Shown: positions 11,079 to 20,195, counted from the stretch's first letter. The stretch is 64,000 nt of DNA from Corynebacterium aurimucosum ATCC 700975 (GCF_000022905.1 NC_012590.1:868001-932000); one strand, 5' to 3'. Program-made: numbers and translations. Notes: a model not told the origin generated them from the letters alone.

Positions 11079-11441
11079 CTAGCCAAGCTTGCCGCGTCCC
11101 AATCGCAGCAGGGCAGAGGCAATGGCGGGGCCTTCCTCGCCCAACTCGCTGCGGAATTCGTTGAGGATAGCGATTTCGCGGGTATGCACCAAACGGGTAC
11201 CACCTGAGCTCATGCGCGTCTTACCAATGGTGCGGGAAATATCGGTGCGGCGCTTGATGGCGTCGAGAATAACGCGGTCGAGGCGGTTGATTTCTTCGCG
11301 GTAGCGCTGAATCTCGGCATCGCTCAGTGGATCATCGGTGCCCGAGGGCATACGAATATCGAGGCCGTTGTCCACGACGTTGGGGTCTTGGTGTTCGGGG
11401 CCCAAGCCCGAGCCAGGGGGGCCAGATTGTGAAGCGCTCAT
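11079..11441 (-). CDS. chorismate mutase, AroQ type
   Basis: Converts chorismate to prephenate for phenylalanine and tyrosine synthesis. The protein has 120 residues: about 35 disordered N-terminal residues, then a compact all-helical AroQ domain (EIQRYREEINRLDRVILDAIKRR...). The helix-1 pattern with R and D around INRLD and the Arg/Lys-rich IGKTRM segment match the short actinobacterial mutases, which depend on complex formation with DAHP synthase for full activity. The longer frame starting at 11531 overlaps the divergent pcrA promoter and is not used. It sits head to head with pcrA. Confidence 0.88.
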   Translation of the reverse strand: MSASQSGPPGSGLGPEHQDPNVVDNGLDIRMPSGTDDPLSDAEIQRYREEINRLDRVILDAIKRRTDISRTIGKTRMSSGGTRLVHTREIAILNEFRSELGEEGPAIASALLRLGRGKLG

Positions 11442-11563
11442 GTCTTCAGATTGTGCCACCACGTTCGAGCAAAGGGGAATTATGAGTCGTGACGTCGGTC
11501 TTCGCCGGTAGGAAGTGGTGTGGGAAGGCAATGTCCGGTGGTGCTAGTAGGTTGGAGAGCATT

Positions 11564-14089
11564 ATGAATAACAATTCTCCGTTTAGGCCCCGTTCTTCTT
11601 CCGCTCCTTCCACCGACGCCTCCGCCGGTGGTTTTTCCCCCGTGCCCGGACCCAACGCGGATACCCCTTCCGGTCAGGCTTCTGATCCGTTGCTGGAGGG
11701 ATTAAACCCACAACAAGAAGAGGCCGTGACGCATTCGGGCTCACCGTTGCTCATCGTGGCCGGCGCGGGTTCGGGCAAGACCGCCGTGTTGACCCGCCGC
11801 ATTGCATATCTCATGCGCGAGCGCGGGGTGGCTCCGTGGCAGATCCTCGCCATTACCTTTACTAATAAGGCAGCCGCGGAGATGAAGGAGCGCGTGGGCC
11901 AGCTTGTCGGGCCTGTGGCAGAACGAATGTGGGTGTCTACCTTTCACTCCATTTGCGTGCGCATCTTGCGCAATAACGCCCAACTGGTGCCGGGGTTGAA
12001 TACCAATTTCACCATCTATGACGGCGATGATGCGCGTCGGCTGCTCACCATGATCGCCAAGGACATGCAGCTGGATCTCAAGAAATACTCGGCACGTGTT
12101 CTGGCGAATCAGATTTCCAACCGCAAGAATGAGCTCATCTCTCCGGAGCAGGCGCGCGCAGAGGCAGAGAGGACGAAGAATCCTTTCGAGATCACCGTGG
12201 CGAGCGTGTACGAGGAATATCAGCGCCGCCTGCGTGCCGCGAACTCGGTGGACTTCGATGACCTCATCGGGGAAGTGGTGCGCATCTTTAACCAGCACCC
12301 GCAGGTAGTGGAGTTTTATCGCCGCCGCTTTAAGCATGTGCTTATCGACGAATACCAGGACACCAACCACGCGCAGTACGCGCTTGTCTCGGCCTTGGTG
12401 GGCCGGGGCGAGCTGCCGCCGGATGCCCCGGAACTATGCGTGGTGGGTGATTCTGATCAGTCAATTTATGCCTTCCGTGGAGCCACCATCAGGAATATTC
12501 AGGAGTTCGAGCGGGACTACCCGCAGGCGCACACGATTCTGCTTGAGCAAAACTACCGTTCGACGCAGACCATCCTGAACGCGGCGAATGCGGTCATTGC
12601 GAAGAATGAGGGTCGCCGCGAGAAGAACCTGTGGACCGCCCACGGTCAGGGTGAGCAAATTGTCGGCTACGTGGCGGATAATGAGCACGACGAGGCGCGG
12701 TATATCGCCTCGGAAATTGATTCCTTGGCGGATAAAGGCACGGCCTATTCGGATATTGCGGTGATGTACCGCACCAACAATGCCTCCCGCGCGTTGGAGG
12801 ATATTTTCGTGCGCTCGGGCATCCCGTACAAGGTGGTCGGTGGCACGCGTTTCTACGAACGCCGCGAGATCCGGGACCTGGTGGCCTACCTGCGCATCAT
12901 GGATAATCCGGATGACACGGTGAGCTTGCGCCGCATTATCAACGTGCCGAAGCGCGCTATTGGTGACAAGGCACAGGCACAGATTGCTCTGCACGCGGAG
13001 AACCTTGGTGTTAGCTTTGGGGCTGCTCTCCGCGATGCGGCAGCGGGCAAGGTTGCCGGGCTTGGCACACGGGCAGTGAATGCCGTAAGCAAATTTAACG
13101 AGATGATGGAGGGCGTGCGCGCGCAGATTCCGGGCATGGTCAACGAAGTGACGGGTCAACCGGATTTGGGGGAGTTGCTCAACGCGCTTCTTGACGCCAC
13201 CGGCTACCGCGCGGAGCTTGAAAACTCTAATGACCCGCAAGACGGGGCACGCCTCGACAACCTCAACGAGTTGGTGTCGGTGGCGCGCGAGTTCAGCTCT
13301 GAGGCGGCCAATGAGATGGCTTTCTTGGGTGCAGATGCAGAGGAAGCCCCGGAGCTCTCGGAAGGTGAAGCCGCGCCGGGCTCGCTTCAAGCCTTCCTTG
13401 AAAAGGTTTCGCTGGTGGCGGATGCTGACCAGATTCCGGATCATGAGTCTGGGGTAGTCACGTTGATGACCCTGCACACCGCGAAGGGCCTAGAGTTCCC
13501 CGTTGTCTTCCTCACCGGCTGGGAGGATGGCCAATTCCCGCACATGCGCTCCCTGGGGGACCCGAAGGAGCTCAGTGAGGAGCGCCGCCTTGCTTACGTA
13601 GGTATTACACGCGCTAGGGAACAGCTCTACCTCACGCGCGCTATTCTCCGCTCGTCCTGGGGTAACCCGGTGACGAACCCGGCCAGCCGCTTCCTCGCCG
13701 AGGTCCCAGAGGACCTCATCGACTGGCGCCGTGAAGAACCAGACAGCTCGCTGTCCAGCGCGTGGGGTGGAGATGATTCCTATCAATACGGGCGAACCTT
13801 CGGCTCAGATAGCGGGTTCTTTGGTTCCCGTGGGGGCGGCTATGGCTCGCGGGGCGCTGCGTCTTCCCCTTCGCAGCGCTCGCGCAAGCCAGCTCCGGCA
13901 ACATCGATGCCGAAGAATAACCATCTCAATTTAGTTGTGGGGGACCGTGTCAACCACGCGAAGTACGGGCTGGGCACGGTCATCGAAGCCTCCGGTACCG
14001 GCGCGCGGGCGACGGTCACCGTGGACTTCGGTTCAGCGGGCAAGGTCCGCCTCATGCTCATCGGCGGTGTGCCGATGGAAAAGCTTTAA
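11564..14089 (+). CDS. pcrA: UvrD/PcrA-type superfamily 1A DNA helicase
   Basis: ATP-dependent 3'-5' helicase of 841 residues for repair and recombination. Motifs in order: Q-motif LNPQQEEAV, Walker A AGAGSGKT (motif I), TFTNKAA (Ia), DEYQDTN (II), VGDSDQSIYAFRGA (III), QNYRS (IV), TLHTAKGLEFP (V) and the motif VI region YVGITRARE. A Gly/Ser-rich linker is followed by a C-terminal Tudor-like domain (VVGDRVNHAKYGLGTVIE), which in PcrA contacts RNA polymerase. The start at 11564 is preferred because the upstream frame crosses the divergent promoter; GGAGAG lies 4 nt before it. Confidence 0.95.
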   Translation: MNNNSPFRPRSSSAPSTDASAGGFSPVPGPNADTPSGQASDPLLEGLNPQQEEAVTHSGSPLLIVAGAGSGKTAVLTRRIAYLMRERGVAPWQILAITFTNKAAAEMKERVGQLVGPVAERMWVSTFHSICVRILRNNAQLVPGLNTNFTIYDGDDARRLLTMIAKDMQLDLKKYSARVLANQISNRKNELISPEQARAEAERTKNPFEITVASVYEEYQRRLRAANSVDFDDLIGEVVRIFNQHPQVVEFYRRRFKHVLIDEYQDTNHAQYALVSALVGRGELPPDAPELCVVGDSDQSIYAFRGATIRNIQEFERDYPQAHTILLEQNYRSTQTILNAANAVIAKNEGRREKNLWTAHGQGEQIVGYVADNEHDEARYIASEIDSLADKGTAYSDIAVMYRTNNASRALEDIFVRSGIPYKVVGGTRFYERREIRDLVAYLRIMDNPDDTVSLRRIINVPKRAIGDKAQAQIALHAENLGVSFGAALRDAAAGKVAGLGTRAVNAVSKFNEMMEGVRAQIPGMVNEVTGQPDLGELLNALLDATGYRAELENSNDPQDGARLDNLNELVSVAREFSSEAANEMAFLGADAEEAPELSEGEAAPGSLQAFLEKVSLVADADQIPDHESGVVTLMTLHTAKGLEFPVVFLTGWEDGQFPHMRSLGDPKELSEERRLAYVGITRAREQLYLTRAILRSSWGNPVTNPASRFLAEVPEDLIDWRREEPDSSLSSAWGGDDSYQYGRTFGSDSGFFGSRGGGYGSRGAASSPSQRSRKPAPATSMPKNNHLNLVVGDRVNHAKYGLGTVIEASGTGARATVTVDFGSAGKVRLMLIGGVPMEKL

Positions 14090-14093
14090 AGCT

Positions 14094-14849
14094 TTAGATG
14101 AGGATGCCGCGCTCGCTGAACCAATCCACCGGATCAACGGCCGCGCCGCCGCCCGGGTGCACTTCGAAGTGCAGGTGTGGGCCGGTGGAGTGGCCCTCGT
14201 TGCCGATGACGGAGATCTGGTCGCCGGCCGTGACTCGGTCACCGACGTTGACCAAGAGCTGATCGCCGGGCATGTGGCCGTAGACGGTGATGGTGCCGTC
14301 GTCGTGCTGGATGCGGATCCAGTTGCCGAAGCCCTGGGCTGCGCCGGAGGAGATGACCTCTCCGTCCATGACGGCGTAGATGGGCGTGCCGACTGGGTTC
14401 GCTACATCGATGCCGTTGTGGAAGGAACCCCACCGTGGGCCAAAGCCAGAGGTGAAAGTACCGGAGGTCGGAAAGACCACGGTATTACCGTTGGCATCCT
14501 GGCCGCGCATAGGGGTGAGACCGGAGTGATCGCCCTGTGGGGCGAAGGCCTCGGCGAGACCAGGAATGCTGGAGGGATCGAGGACGATATCGAAGCCGTC
14601 CTGCGTGGAGTTGATTTCCGGGGTGGAGGCCCCGTTGAGGGCTCCGGCCGTGGAAACGATTAGCCCGGAGAATGCTTTGAAGAGGTCGGCCTTGGAGTCT
14701 TCCTTGACTTCGATGTCGCCGGCGGTTGGGCCCTGGGAGGACCCGTCGGAGACATCCACGCTTGCTGCCGGTTCGGCGGCGAACGCTGGGGCCGTCACGG
14801 TAGCGGTGGTGACCGCCACGGCGGCGAGTGCGCTGAGCGTGCGCTTCAT
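14094..14849 (-). CDS. secreted M23 (LytM) peptidase
   Basis: Exported zinc metallopeptidase of 251 residues that would cut peptidoglycan stem peptides or activate other hydrolases. A cleavable signal peptide (residues 1-24, ending AFA-AE) precedes a variable region; the C-terminal LytM domain has HNGIDVANPVGTPIYA (metal-binding H..D), an intact HLHFEVHPGGG and the terminal W-FSERG segment. It is a clear paralogue of the peptidase at 19443-20195, and both end with the same AVDPxxW..ERG pattern. It is convergent with pcrA (4 nt apart) and has a long 5' leader. AAGGA lies about 9 nt before the ATG. Confidence 0.92.
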   Translation of the reverse strand: MKRTLSALAAVAVTTATVTAPAFAAEPAASVDVSDGSSQGPTAGDIEVKEDSKADLFKAFSGLIVSTAGALNGASTPEINSTQDGFDIVLDPSSIPGLAEAFAPQGDHSGLTPMRGQDANGNTVVFPTSGTFTSGFGPRWGSFHNGIDVANPVGTPIYAVMDGEVISSGAAQGFGNWIRIQHDDGTITVYGHMPGDQLLVNVGDRVTAGDQISVIGNEGHSTGPHLHFEVHPGGGAAVDPVDWFSERGILI

Positions 14850-15235
14850 AACTTCACGTCCTTAAGTCCTGCTGTGGCTCGCTTCCGCCGGCGTCAGCGG
14901 CAGGAAGCTTGTGAGCGATAGGGCACGGCCATACAGCCGTTATGCGCCTTGAAGCCTGCGACACGCCGGCGCGGGTGCGGCCGCGTGCTGAGGCTCTGTG
15001 GCAACGAGATACAAACTATCCCGAGCTATCACCCTGCGCAACGTCTAAAAATGCAGGTAAATACAGGGATTGTTCGAAAAACTATCGAACAGCCCAGCGT
15101 GTTACATGTGTGAAAGAAGTGAAAATTGTTACAGGGGTAAAGTAGAGGTTTAAAGAATGGGGGTAGGGGTTGGGGGGTGTGAAAAGAGTTGTTCCCCGGC
15201 CGAAGGCTCGGTCGGGGAACGGTGGGCCACGAGGG
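14850..15235. other. 386-nt intergenic region with structured leader of the M23 gene
   Basis: Holds the promoter and long leader of the leftward M23 gene plus the terminator of the rightward neighbour's operon. At 14881-14908 GCTTCC-GCCG pairs with CGGC-(A)-GGAAGC. A second hairpin, ACGGC/GCCGT, is near 14925-14942. AT-richer sequence from about 15000 to 15150 with several TAGTTT or GATAGT hexamers is the likely promoter zone. No gene is seen. Confidence 0.5.
15191..15220 (-). terminator. rho-independent terminator of the ABC permease operon
   Basis: GTTCCCCG and CGGGGAAC, with inner CCGA/TCGG, form a strong hairpin followed on the minus strand by AACTCTTTTC. It lies 15 nt past the permease stop codon. 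Confidence 0.8.
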
Positions 15236-17932
15236 CTATGTCAGCGAACGTGATTCGCTGCGATCCCGTGCGGTCAGCGGTCCCGTCTTGTCGCTGCGAT
15301 TGACCGCAGCCGCCAGTGCGGCGGCCAGAAGCGGCACGATAAGCACGGCGAGGAATTGCCACCAATCCGGGGTGAAGTAGTCCTGCGGGCGCAGACCATA
15401 AGGTGGCGTCGAGAAAACGAATCCAGAACTATCGGCAAAGAAGTACGTGCCGAGATGACCGGCAATCACGCCGAAAAACATGCTTACGGTGGCCAGCATC
15501 CAGGTCTGCCACGCCGCTACCTTGGCCATCAGTGAAGGGTGGGCGCCGATGGATTGCAGCACGGTGCTTTCCTGGCGCATGCTGCTCGCTGCGTTGGCAA
15601 TGATGAGCGTCAGCACGATGAGGCAGACGATCCCCATTCCGAGGCCTAGGTAGTAGCGGAAACTTTCGGGAGTAGAGACTGCGAAGCTTAGCGAGTATTG
15701 CGACTGCGAAGCGCTCGCTGTCAGGTCTCGCAGCTCTTCGCGCTCTGACTCGCTCGGTGGTTCGTCGAACGCGAGGGCTTGGCCCACGTAGAAGGGCTCC
15801 ATGTTCAGCTTCTCTGCTGCCTGCTGGCTAATCAAGACCACATCGCGGGCCGCGGTAGGCAGTGCCTCCACAACCGGCAGATCCGCGTCCTGCGTTCCGC
15901 TCGGTTCTGGGCTGTCAATGCGGTTGTAGGTTTTTACGGTCGCCGTGCCGCGCGTGTTATTGCCGACGTGGCTGCTGTGGGGGAGCACGATGCCGCCGAC
16001 ATCCAACGTCTGTGCCGCCGCGCGGCGATCTTCCTCCGAGTCGAATTGCCAGAGCTCAAGCTGGGAAGAATCGGTTTGAACCATCCTGCTTTGATAGATC
16101 AACGGATTATAAGGAAATGACGTCATCAACTCGTGCGCACACTCCTGGCGAGCCTCTTCGGAATCATCGGTGCGCCGCCCCTGATTATCCACGAACACAG
16201 CCCTCTCAACCGGCTTGCTGAAATCGACCTGCTCGCACTGGTAATCAAATTCGGTGGTGAGCTCGTAAAAAGTGTCATCCTCCGGAAGGCTGAAAGACGT
16301 CGTCCACGAGGGGAAAGCATAGAAGGGATAGGAGCGGGCGGTGGTGGTCTGCTGGATTGCCTCTATCGCCGCGCGTTCTTCTGGCGTAGAAACCTGCGCT
16401 GGTTGGTCAAAGGTCGTCTCCTCGATCAGCGCAGAAGTAGGTGGCATGACGAGTTTTTCTTCGGCAGTGGACTTTGCGCTATCCGTCATGATGCCCACGC
16501 CAAACAGGGAGGCGACGAAGGCAACTGAGACGAGAGCGATGGACGTCGGCAAGGCGTGCATGCTGCGCCGGGTCAGGCCGCGTCCAGCCAGACGCAACGC
16601 GAGGGGGCCGCGACGAGATAGCAGGGAACATAGGAAGACCAAAGCGGGGGCAGACGCGGCGACCGCGATGACTCCGAAGAGAGCTAGCACCGTGGGGATA
16701 TACCCGCCCCATGGGCTGAAGCTGAAGAGCACGAGCAGAAGCAAGAATGCTGGGCCGATGGCCATCCACCGCCTGAAGCGCAGGAGGCGGTCGGGGGCGG
16801 CGCCTTGAATTGCTGTGGACAGGGCGCCACGTTGCGCCAACCACGCGGGAACGATGGAGACAATGACACAGCCTGCCACCGCCACGAGCCACGCGAGAGC
16901 AATCGCTAGGAAGGGCGGGCGTGCAGCAAAGTCCGGATAGCGGGCTGTCCACCATACCCACGAGACCGTTAGGCCAACGATTGCACCGATGGTGGCGCCG
17001 ATTAGTCCCATCAGCAGGCCATAGGCCATCACTGCGAACATGATGTGGCGTGGTAATGCACCCTGGCTCGACATCAGCGCGTACAGGCGCGTATTGCGTC
17101 CGGTAGCCAGCGTGAAGACGGGCGCGAGAAGGAAAAGGATGAGCAATCCGGCGATGGCGTAGAGGCCGAAGAAGAAGAGCACGAAAAGAATGCTGCTCAG
17201 GATTCCGCCAAAGGAATCCGACTCAGAATCGGGTCGGTCCGTATCTCGCAGCTCCGGTGCCCAGATTTCCAGCCCGGCCTCATGGGCGCGGTCGGCATCC
17301 TCTTTGGTCAGCGTTGTATCACCCACGATGACCCAGGAGGTGTTTATCTGAAAGGACGGGTCGCTGAGAGCGTCATTGAGGGTGGGGGAGGTGACAAAGT
17401 CATAGTTTTCGGGAGCAATAGCCGCGACCGTGACTTGGTGGTCGCCGCTCAGAGCACTGGTGCGCACGGTGATGACGTCTCCAACGGAGGCGTCGAGCTT
17501 GTGTGCGGTAGAGCGCGATAGAACTGCCTGGTTGGGGCCAAGATTGAACTTATCGACGGCCTCCTGTGCGGGCTCCGGCGGATTCTCTGCGTCGAACTGA
17601 TCTACCCAGGAGCTGGCTGACTTCCCATTATGGATTAGTGACGTGCTAGAAAAAGCGGTGACCGGGCTGACGCTGAGGCCTCCAGGAAGCACGTCGGCAG
17701 CCAGACCTGGCACGTCTTCATAACTAATCTCCGGGTGCTCGGCGCTGATCTGCAGGGTTCGCTCGGGTGAGCTCAAGGCCGCGGAGAGCCGACCAGAGGA
17801 ATTATCAAAGAGTGCCATTCCGATGACAAGGGCCACCGGTAACGCAATGAGCATCACGGCAGCCAAAGTGCGCCATGGATGAAGCTTGAGATCGCGCCTC
17901 GTCGGGCGGGTGGCGGCATTAATGCCGGACAT
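15236..17932 (-). CDS. FtsX/MacB-type ABC transporter permease
   Basis: Large ABC permease of 898 residues with two FtsX-type domains. One TM helix (about 22-42) precedes a roughly 200-residue outside domain; TM helices then cluster at about 255-470. A second outside domain of about 280 residues leads to three final TM helices. This is the duplicated layout of exporters that act on lipids, lipoproteins or peptides from the outer face of the membrane. The ATG at 17932 starts one base after the stop of the ATPase gene, so the two are coupled. The substrate cannot be told from sequence; the two flanking M23 peptidases suggest an envelope role. Confidence 0.9.
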   Translation of the reverse strand: MSGINAATRPTRRDLKLHPWRTLAAVMLIALPVALVIGMALFDNSSGRLSAALSSPERTLQISAEHPEISYEDVPGLAADVLPGGLSVSPVTAFSSTSLIHNGKSASSWVDQFDAENPPEPAQEAVDKFNLGPNQAVLSRSTAHKLDASVGDVITVRTSALSGDHQVTVAAIAPENYDFVTSPTLNDALSDPSFQINTSWVIVGDTTLTKEDADRAHEAGLEIWAPELRDTDRPDSESDSFGGILSSILFVLFFFGLYAIAGLLILFLLAPVFTLATGRNTRLYALMSSQGALPRHIMFAVMAYGLLMGLIGATIGAIVGLTVSWVWWTARYPDFAARPPFLAIALAWLVAVAGCVIVSIVPAWLAQRGALSTAIQGAAPDRLLRFRRWMAIGPAFLLLLVLFSFSPWGGYIPTVLALFGVIAVAASAPALVFLCSLLSRRGPLALRLAGRGLTRRSMHALPTSIALVSVAFVASLFGVGIMTDSAKSTAEEKLVMPPTSALIEETTFDQPAQVSTPEERAAIEAIQQTTTARSYPFYAFPSWTTSFSLPEDDTFYELTTEFDYQCEQVDFSKPVERAVFVDNQGRRTDDSEEARQECAHELMTSFPYNPLIYQSRMVQTDSSQLELWQFDSEEDRRAAAQTLDVGGIVLPHSSHVGNNTRGTATVKTYNRIDSPEPSGTQDADLPVVEALPTAARDVVLISQQAAEKLNMEPFYVGQALAFDEPPSESEREELRDLTASASQSQYSLSFAVSTPESFRYYLGLGMGIVCLIVLTLIIANAASSMRQESTVLQSIGAHPSLMAKVAAWQTWMLATVSMFFGVIAGHLGTYFFADSSGFVFSTPPYGLRPQDYFTPDWWQFLAVLIVPLLAAALAAAVNRSDKTGPLTARDRSESRSLT

Positions 17933-17933
17933 A

Positions 17934-18650
17934 CTAACGTACCTCCTCGCCGGTGAGGCGCCCGTCGCGAACCATGACAACACGGTCAGCCCAGCCGGCG
18001 AAACGCGGCTCGTGAGTGACCAGTATGCCTGAGGCGCCGGCGTCGATACGTGCGCGCAAAACCTTCATGATCTCCTCACCCGTTGAGGTATCCAAGGCAC
18101 CGGTAGGCTCATCCGCCAAAAGCACCTTGCGCGGTCCAATGAGCGCGCGGGCAATCGCCACGCGCTGGGCTTGGCCACCGGAGATTTCTTCCGGGAAGCG
18201 GTCGATGGTGCCGTCGAGACCGACCTCACTGAGCGCTTCCTCTGCAGCTTCACGGCATTGCGCAGGCGAGAGCCCGTCCAGCTCAAGGGGGAGGGACACG
18301 TTCTCGCCCACGGTGAGGGAAGACACCAGGTTGAAGTGCTGAAACACGAGCCCCAAGTGGCGGCGGCGGGCGATGGCGGCCTTGGCTTTGGAGAGCTGGG
18401 ATGCATCGGCACCGTCGAGAAGCACGGGTCCCGACGTCGGTGGCTGTAACAGCCCCGCGACGTTGAGCAGCGTGGACTTGCCGGAACCAGAAGGGCCCAT
18501 GACCGCGACGAGTTCACCCGGTTTCAGCTGCAGGTTGACGGAATCCAGGGCGGTGACCTGGCGGGCGCCACTACCGAAGACGCAGGTGATGTTCTCGAGT
18601 TCGAGCGGGAAAGGCATGTGCTGGGACGTGGGGATAGAGTCGGGGGTCAT
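17934..18650 (-). CDS. ABC transporter ATP-binding protein (LolD/MacB type)
   Basis: Cytoplasmic ATPase of 238 residues partnering the FtsX-type permease. Walker A is GPSGSGKST, the Q-loop is VFQHFNL, the signature ISGGQAQRVAIARAL, Walker B LLADEPTGALD, and the H-loop VTHEP. The AxxPTGALD pattern is typical of the MacB/LolD/FtsE branch. Its ATG overlaps the padR stop by 4 nt (ATGA) and its stop is one base before the permease start, giving a tight three-gene operon. Confidence 0.95.
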   Translation of the reverse strand: MTPDSIPTSQHMPFPLELENITCVFGSGARQVTALDSVNLQLKPGELVAVMGPSGSGKSTLLNVAGLLQPPTSGPVLLDGADASQLSKAKAAIARRRHLGLVFQHFNLVSSLTVGENVSLPLELDGLSPAQCREAAEEALSEVGLDGTIDRFPEEISGGQAQRVAIARALIGPRKVLLADEPTGALDTSTGEEIMKVLRARIDAGASGILVTHEPRFAGWADRVVMVRDGRLTGEEVR

Positions 18651-19189
18651 CGCGGGGCCTCCTCGGTGGCGGTTGGGTTGGCTAGGGATTCCACGCGGTC
18701 GAGCCAGCGTGAGAGAGATTCCAGGTCGAAGATTTGGCGCTCAACAGCCAAGCGCTGGGCGCTGCGCTCTGCGGGCAGTTCCGAGGCTTGGCGGTTGAGC
18801 TCACGCAGCTGGCGGACGGTGGCAAAGCGCTGGGCGTCGAGCACGGCAATGACGTCGACGTCGGAGCGTCGCGCTGCAAGCGACACTTTGAGCACGAGTT
18901 CATCGCGCTCGATGGCGTCGTTGTGCAGGGTGGACATCCACCACTGTGAGAGCTCTTCGCGGCCAATTGGGGTTATGGCATAGCTGGTGGCGCGGCGCCC
19001 GGTGGGGCCGGTGAGCTTACCGTCGGTGGCGATAAGGCCATCGCGTTCCAAGCGGCTTAAGGTCTGGGCAACTTGACCCATGTTGAGCGGCCAGAGGTTG
19101 TCGAAGGTCTCGGCAAAGCGCGTTTTTATGTGGCTAGCTGTGGCGGGTTCTTCACTCAGCAGAGCAAGCACGGAGTGTTTGACGGACAT
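18647..19189 (-). CDS. PadR-family transcriptional regulator
   Basis: Regulator of 180 residues: an N-terminal winged helix (SVKHSVLALLSEEPATASHIKTRF... with LSRLERDGLI and the wing GRRATSYAITPIGREEL) and a C-terminal helical dimerisation part (Vir_C-like), as in PadR-s2 proteins. First gene of the operon with the ABC exporter, so a local repressor that responds to the exporter's substrate is likely. AGGAGG with 5-nt spacing fixes the ATG at 19189; the GTG six bases upstream overlaps that ribosome site. A perfect palindrome upstream is the likely autoregulatory site. Confidence 0.92.
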   Translation of the reverse strand: MSVKHSVLALLSEEPATASHIKTRFAETFDNLWPLNMGQVAQTLSRLERDGLIATDGKLTGPTGRRATSYAITPIGREELSQWWMSTLHNDAIERDELVLKVSLAARRSDVDVIAVLDAQRFATVRQLRELNRQASELPAERSAQRLAVERQIFDLESLSRWLDRVESLANPTATEEAPR

Positions 19190-19217
19190 GGTCACCTCCT
19201 GCGCGGAGGAAAGAGGG

Positions 19218-19223
19218 AGAATA
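19218..19223 (-). promoter_or_regulatory. -10 box TATTCT of the padR operon
   Basis: TATTCT on the minus strand, about 29 nt before the padR ATG, with the palindromic operator just upstream over the -35 region. Confidence 0.55.
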
Positions 19224-19235
19224 CGATCGGTACAT

Positions 19236-19258
19236 ACCCGGTAAGTTACCGGGTAACG
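19236..19258. promoter_or_regulatory. probable PadR operator, double palindrome
   Basis: ACCCGGTAAGTTACCGGGT (19236-19254) is a perfect inverted repeat with 9-bp arms and one central base. It is overlapped by a second palindrome, GTTACC-G-GGTAAC, to base 19258. On the minus strand the unit TTACCCGGTA occurs twice with a 12-bp period. It begins 12 bp upstream of the -10 box and therefore covers the -35 position. Confidence 0.75.
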
Positions 19259-19378
19259 TTTGGGGTGGTCAAGAGTTTTTGGGAAAGGAATCTTTCAGTA
19301 CCCCCGCCCGCTTGTCCGGTGTGGAGTAGGTGGTGGAGCGTGCTCGAAGGCAAGGGTGGGGTGGTTGAGATGTAAAAA

Positions 19379-19408
19379 GCGGCACAGAGCAAAAGTGCTC
19401 TATGCCGC
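19379..19408 (-). terminator. terminator of the second M23 peptidase gene
   Basis: GCGGCA-c-AGAGCA pairs with TGCTCT-a-TGCCGC around an AAAG loop, followed on the minus strand by five T residues. It lies 35 bp past the stop codon. Confidence 0.88.
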
Positions 19409-19442
19409 CTAAAAGTTGTTGGAAGGTTAGGTTGGGTAGGGC

Positions 19443-20195
19443 TTAAGAAATGTTGACGCCGCGCTCTGCAAGCCACGGAATCGGGTCCACAGCGCCCTCA
19501 CCGGTGGGGTGAATTTCAAAGTGCAGGTGGGAGCCGGTGGAGAAGCCCAAAGAGCCCATGCCGGCGATCTTCTGGCCGGCGTGGACGCGCTCGCCCACAG
19601 CGACGTCGAGGGTCTGCATGTGTCCGTAGACGCTCATGGAGCCGTCATCGTGCTTGATGCGGATCCACTGGCCGTAGCCGGAAGCCGGGCCGGAATCGAT
19701 GACGGTGCCGTCCATAACGGAGAGGATTGGGGTGCCTACGGCATTGGCAATGTCGATGCCGGAGTGGAAGGAGCCCCAGCGGGGGCCGAAGCCAGAGGTG
19801 AAAGTACCTTCTGCCGGGCGAGCAACGGACGGTGCACGGTTGGCTTCGTCAGCAGCTGCGCGCGCATCGGCGGCCTGAATGGCCTTGTCGAGCTGGGTAG
19901 CCAGGTCAGCGACCGGCTTGGTTTCAGCGATGGAGAGGATCTGTGGTGCGGCATCCTCAACGGCGGCCTGTGCGTCCTTGAGCGGATCGGTATCTGCCTG
20001 CAAGGTGTAGTCGATGGACTGTGCCTTGGTCTCACCAGTGCCAGCGGATTGAATGGTGCCGGCTGCGGCGCCGCCAACACCTGCGGTGGATACGGCGCCT
20101 GCGGCGACGGTCATTACCGCCAAGCGCCCTTTCGTGGTCTGCGAGGTGGTGATCTTGCGGTGGCGACCTGCGCTTCGCTGAGTCTTGCTTCGCAT
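19443..20195 (-). CDS. secreted M23 (LytM) peptidase, second paralogue
   Basis: Exported or membrane-anchored peptidase of 250 residues. The N-terminus is very basic (MRSKTQRSAGRHRK), then a hydrophobic segment at about 24-46 acts as a signal or anchor. An Ala-rich helical stretch (about 75-125) is followed by the LytM domain with GSFHSGIDIANAVGTP, YGHM, and the intact HLHFEIHPTGEG. It shares the TSGFGPRWGSFH-GID core with the paralogue at 14094-14849. The two genes point the same way and flank the PadR-ABC operon, suggesting duplication and linked cell-wall function. The upstream region has the GTTAC-type inverted repeat noted separately. Confidence 0.92.
   Translation of the reverse strand: MRSKTQRSAGRHRKITTSQTTKGRLAVMTVAAGAVSTAGVGGAAAGTIQSAGTGETKAQSIDYTLQADTDPLKDAQAAVEDAAPQILSIAETKPVADLATQLDKAIQAADARAAADEANRAPSVARPAEGTFTSGFGPRWGSFHSGIDIANAVGTPILSVMDGTVIDSGPASGYGQWIRIKHDDGSMSVYGHMQTLDVAVGERVHAGQKIAGMGSLGFSTGSHLHFEIHPTGEGAVDPIPWLAERGVNIS

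Noticed and set aside
14850..15010. c-di-AMP (ydaO-type) riboswitch before the M23 gene or before rpf2
   Set aside because: This class often precedes wall hydrolase genes in actinobacteria, but the conserved CCGUCAGCUAACC-type core is not present in either leader.
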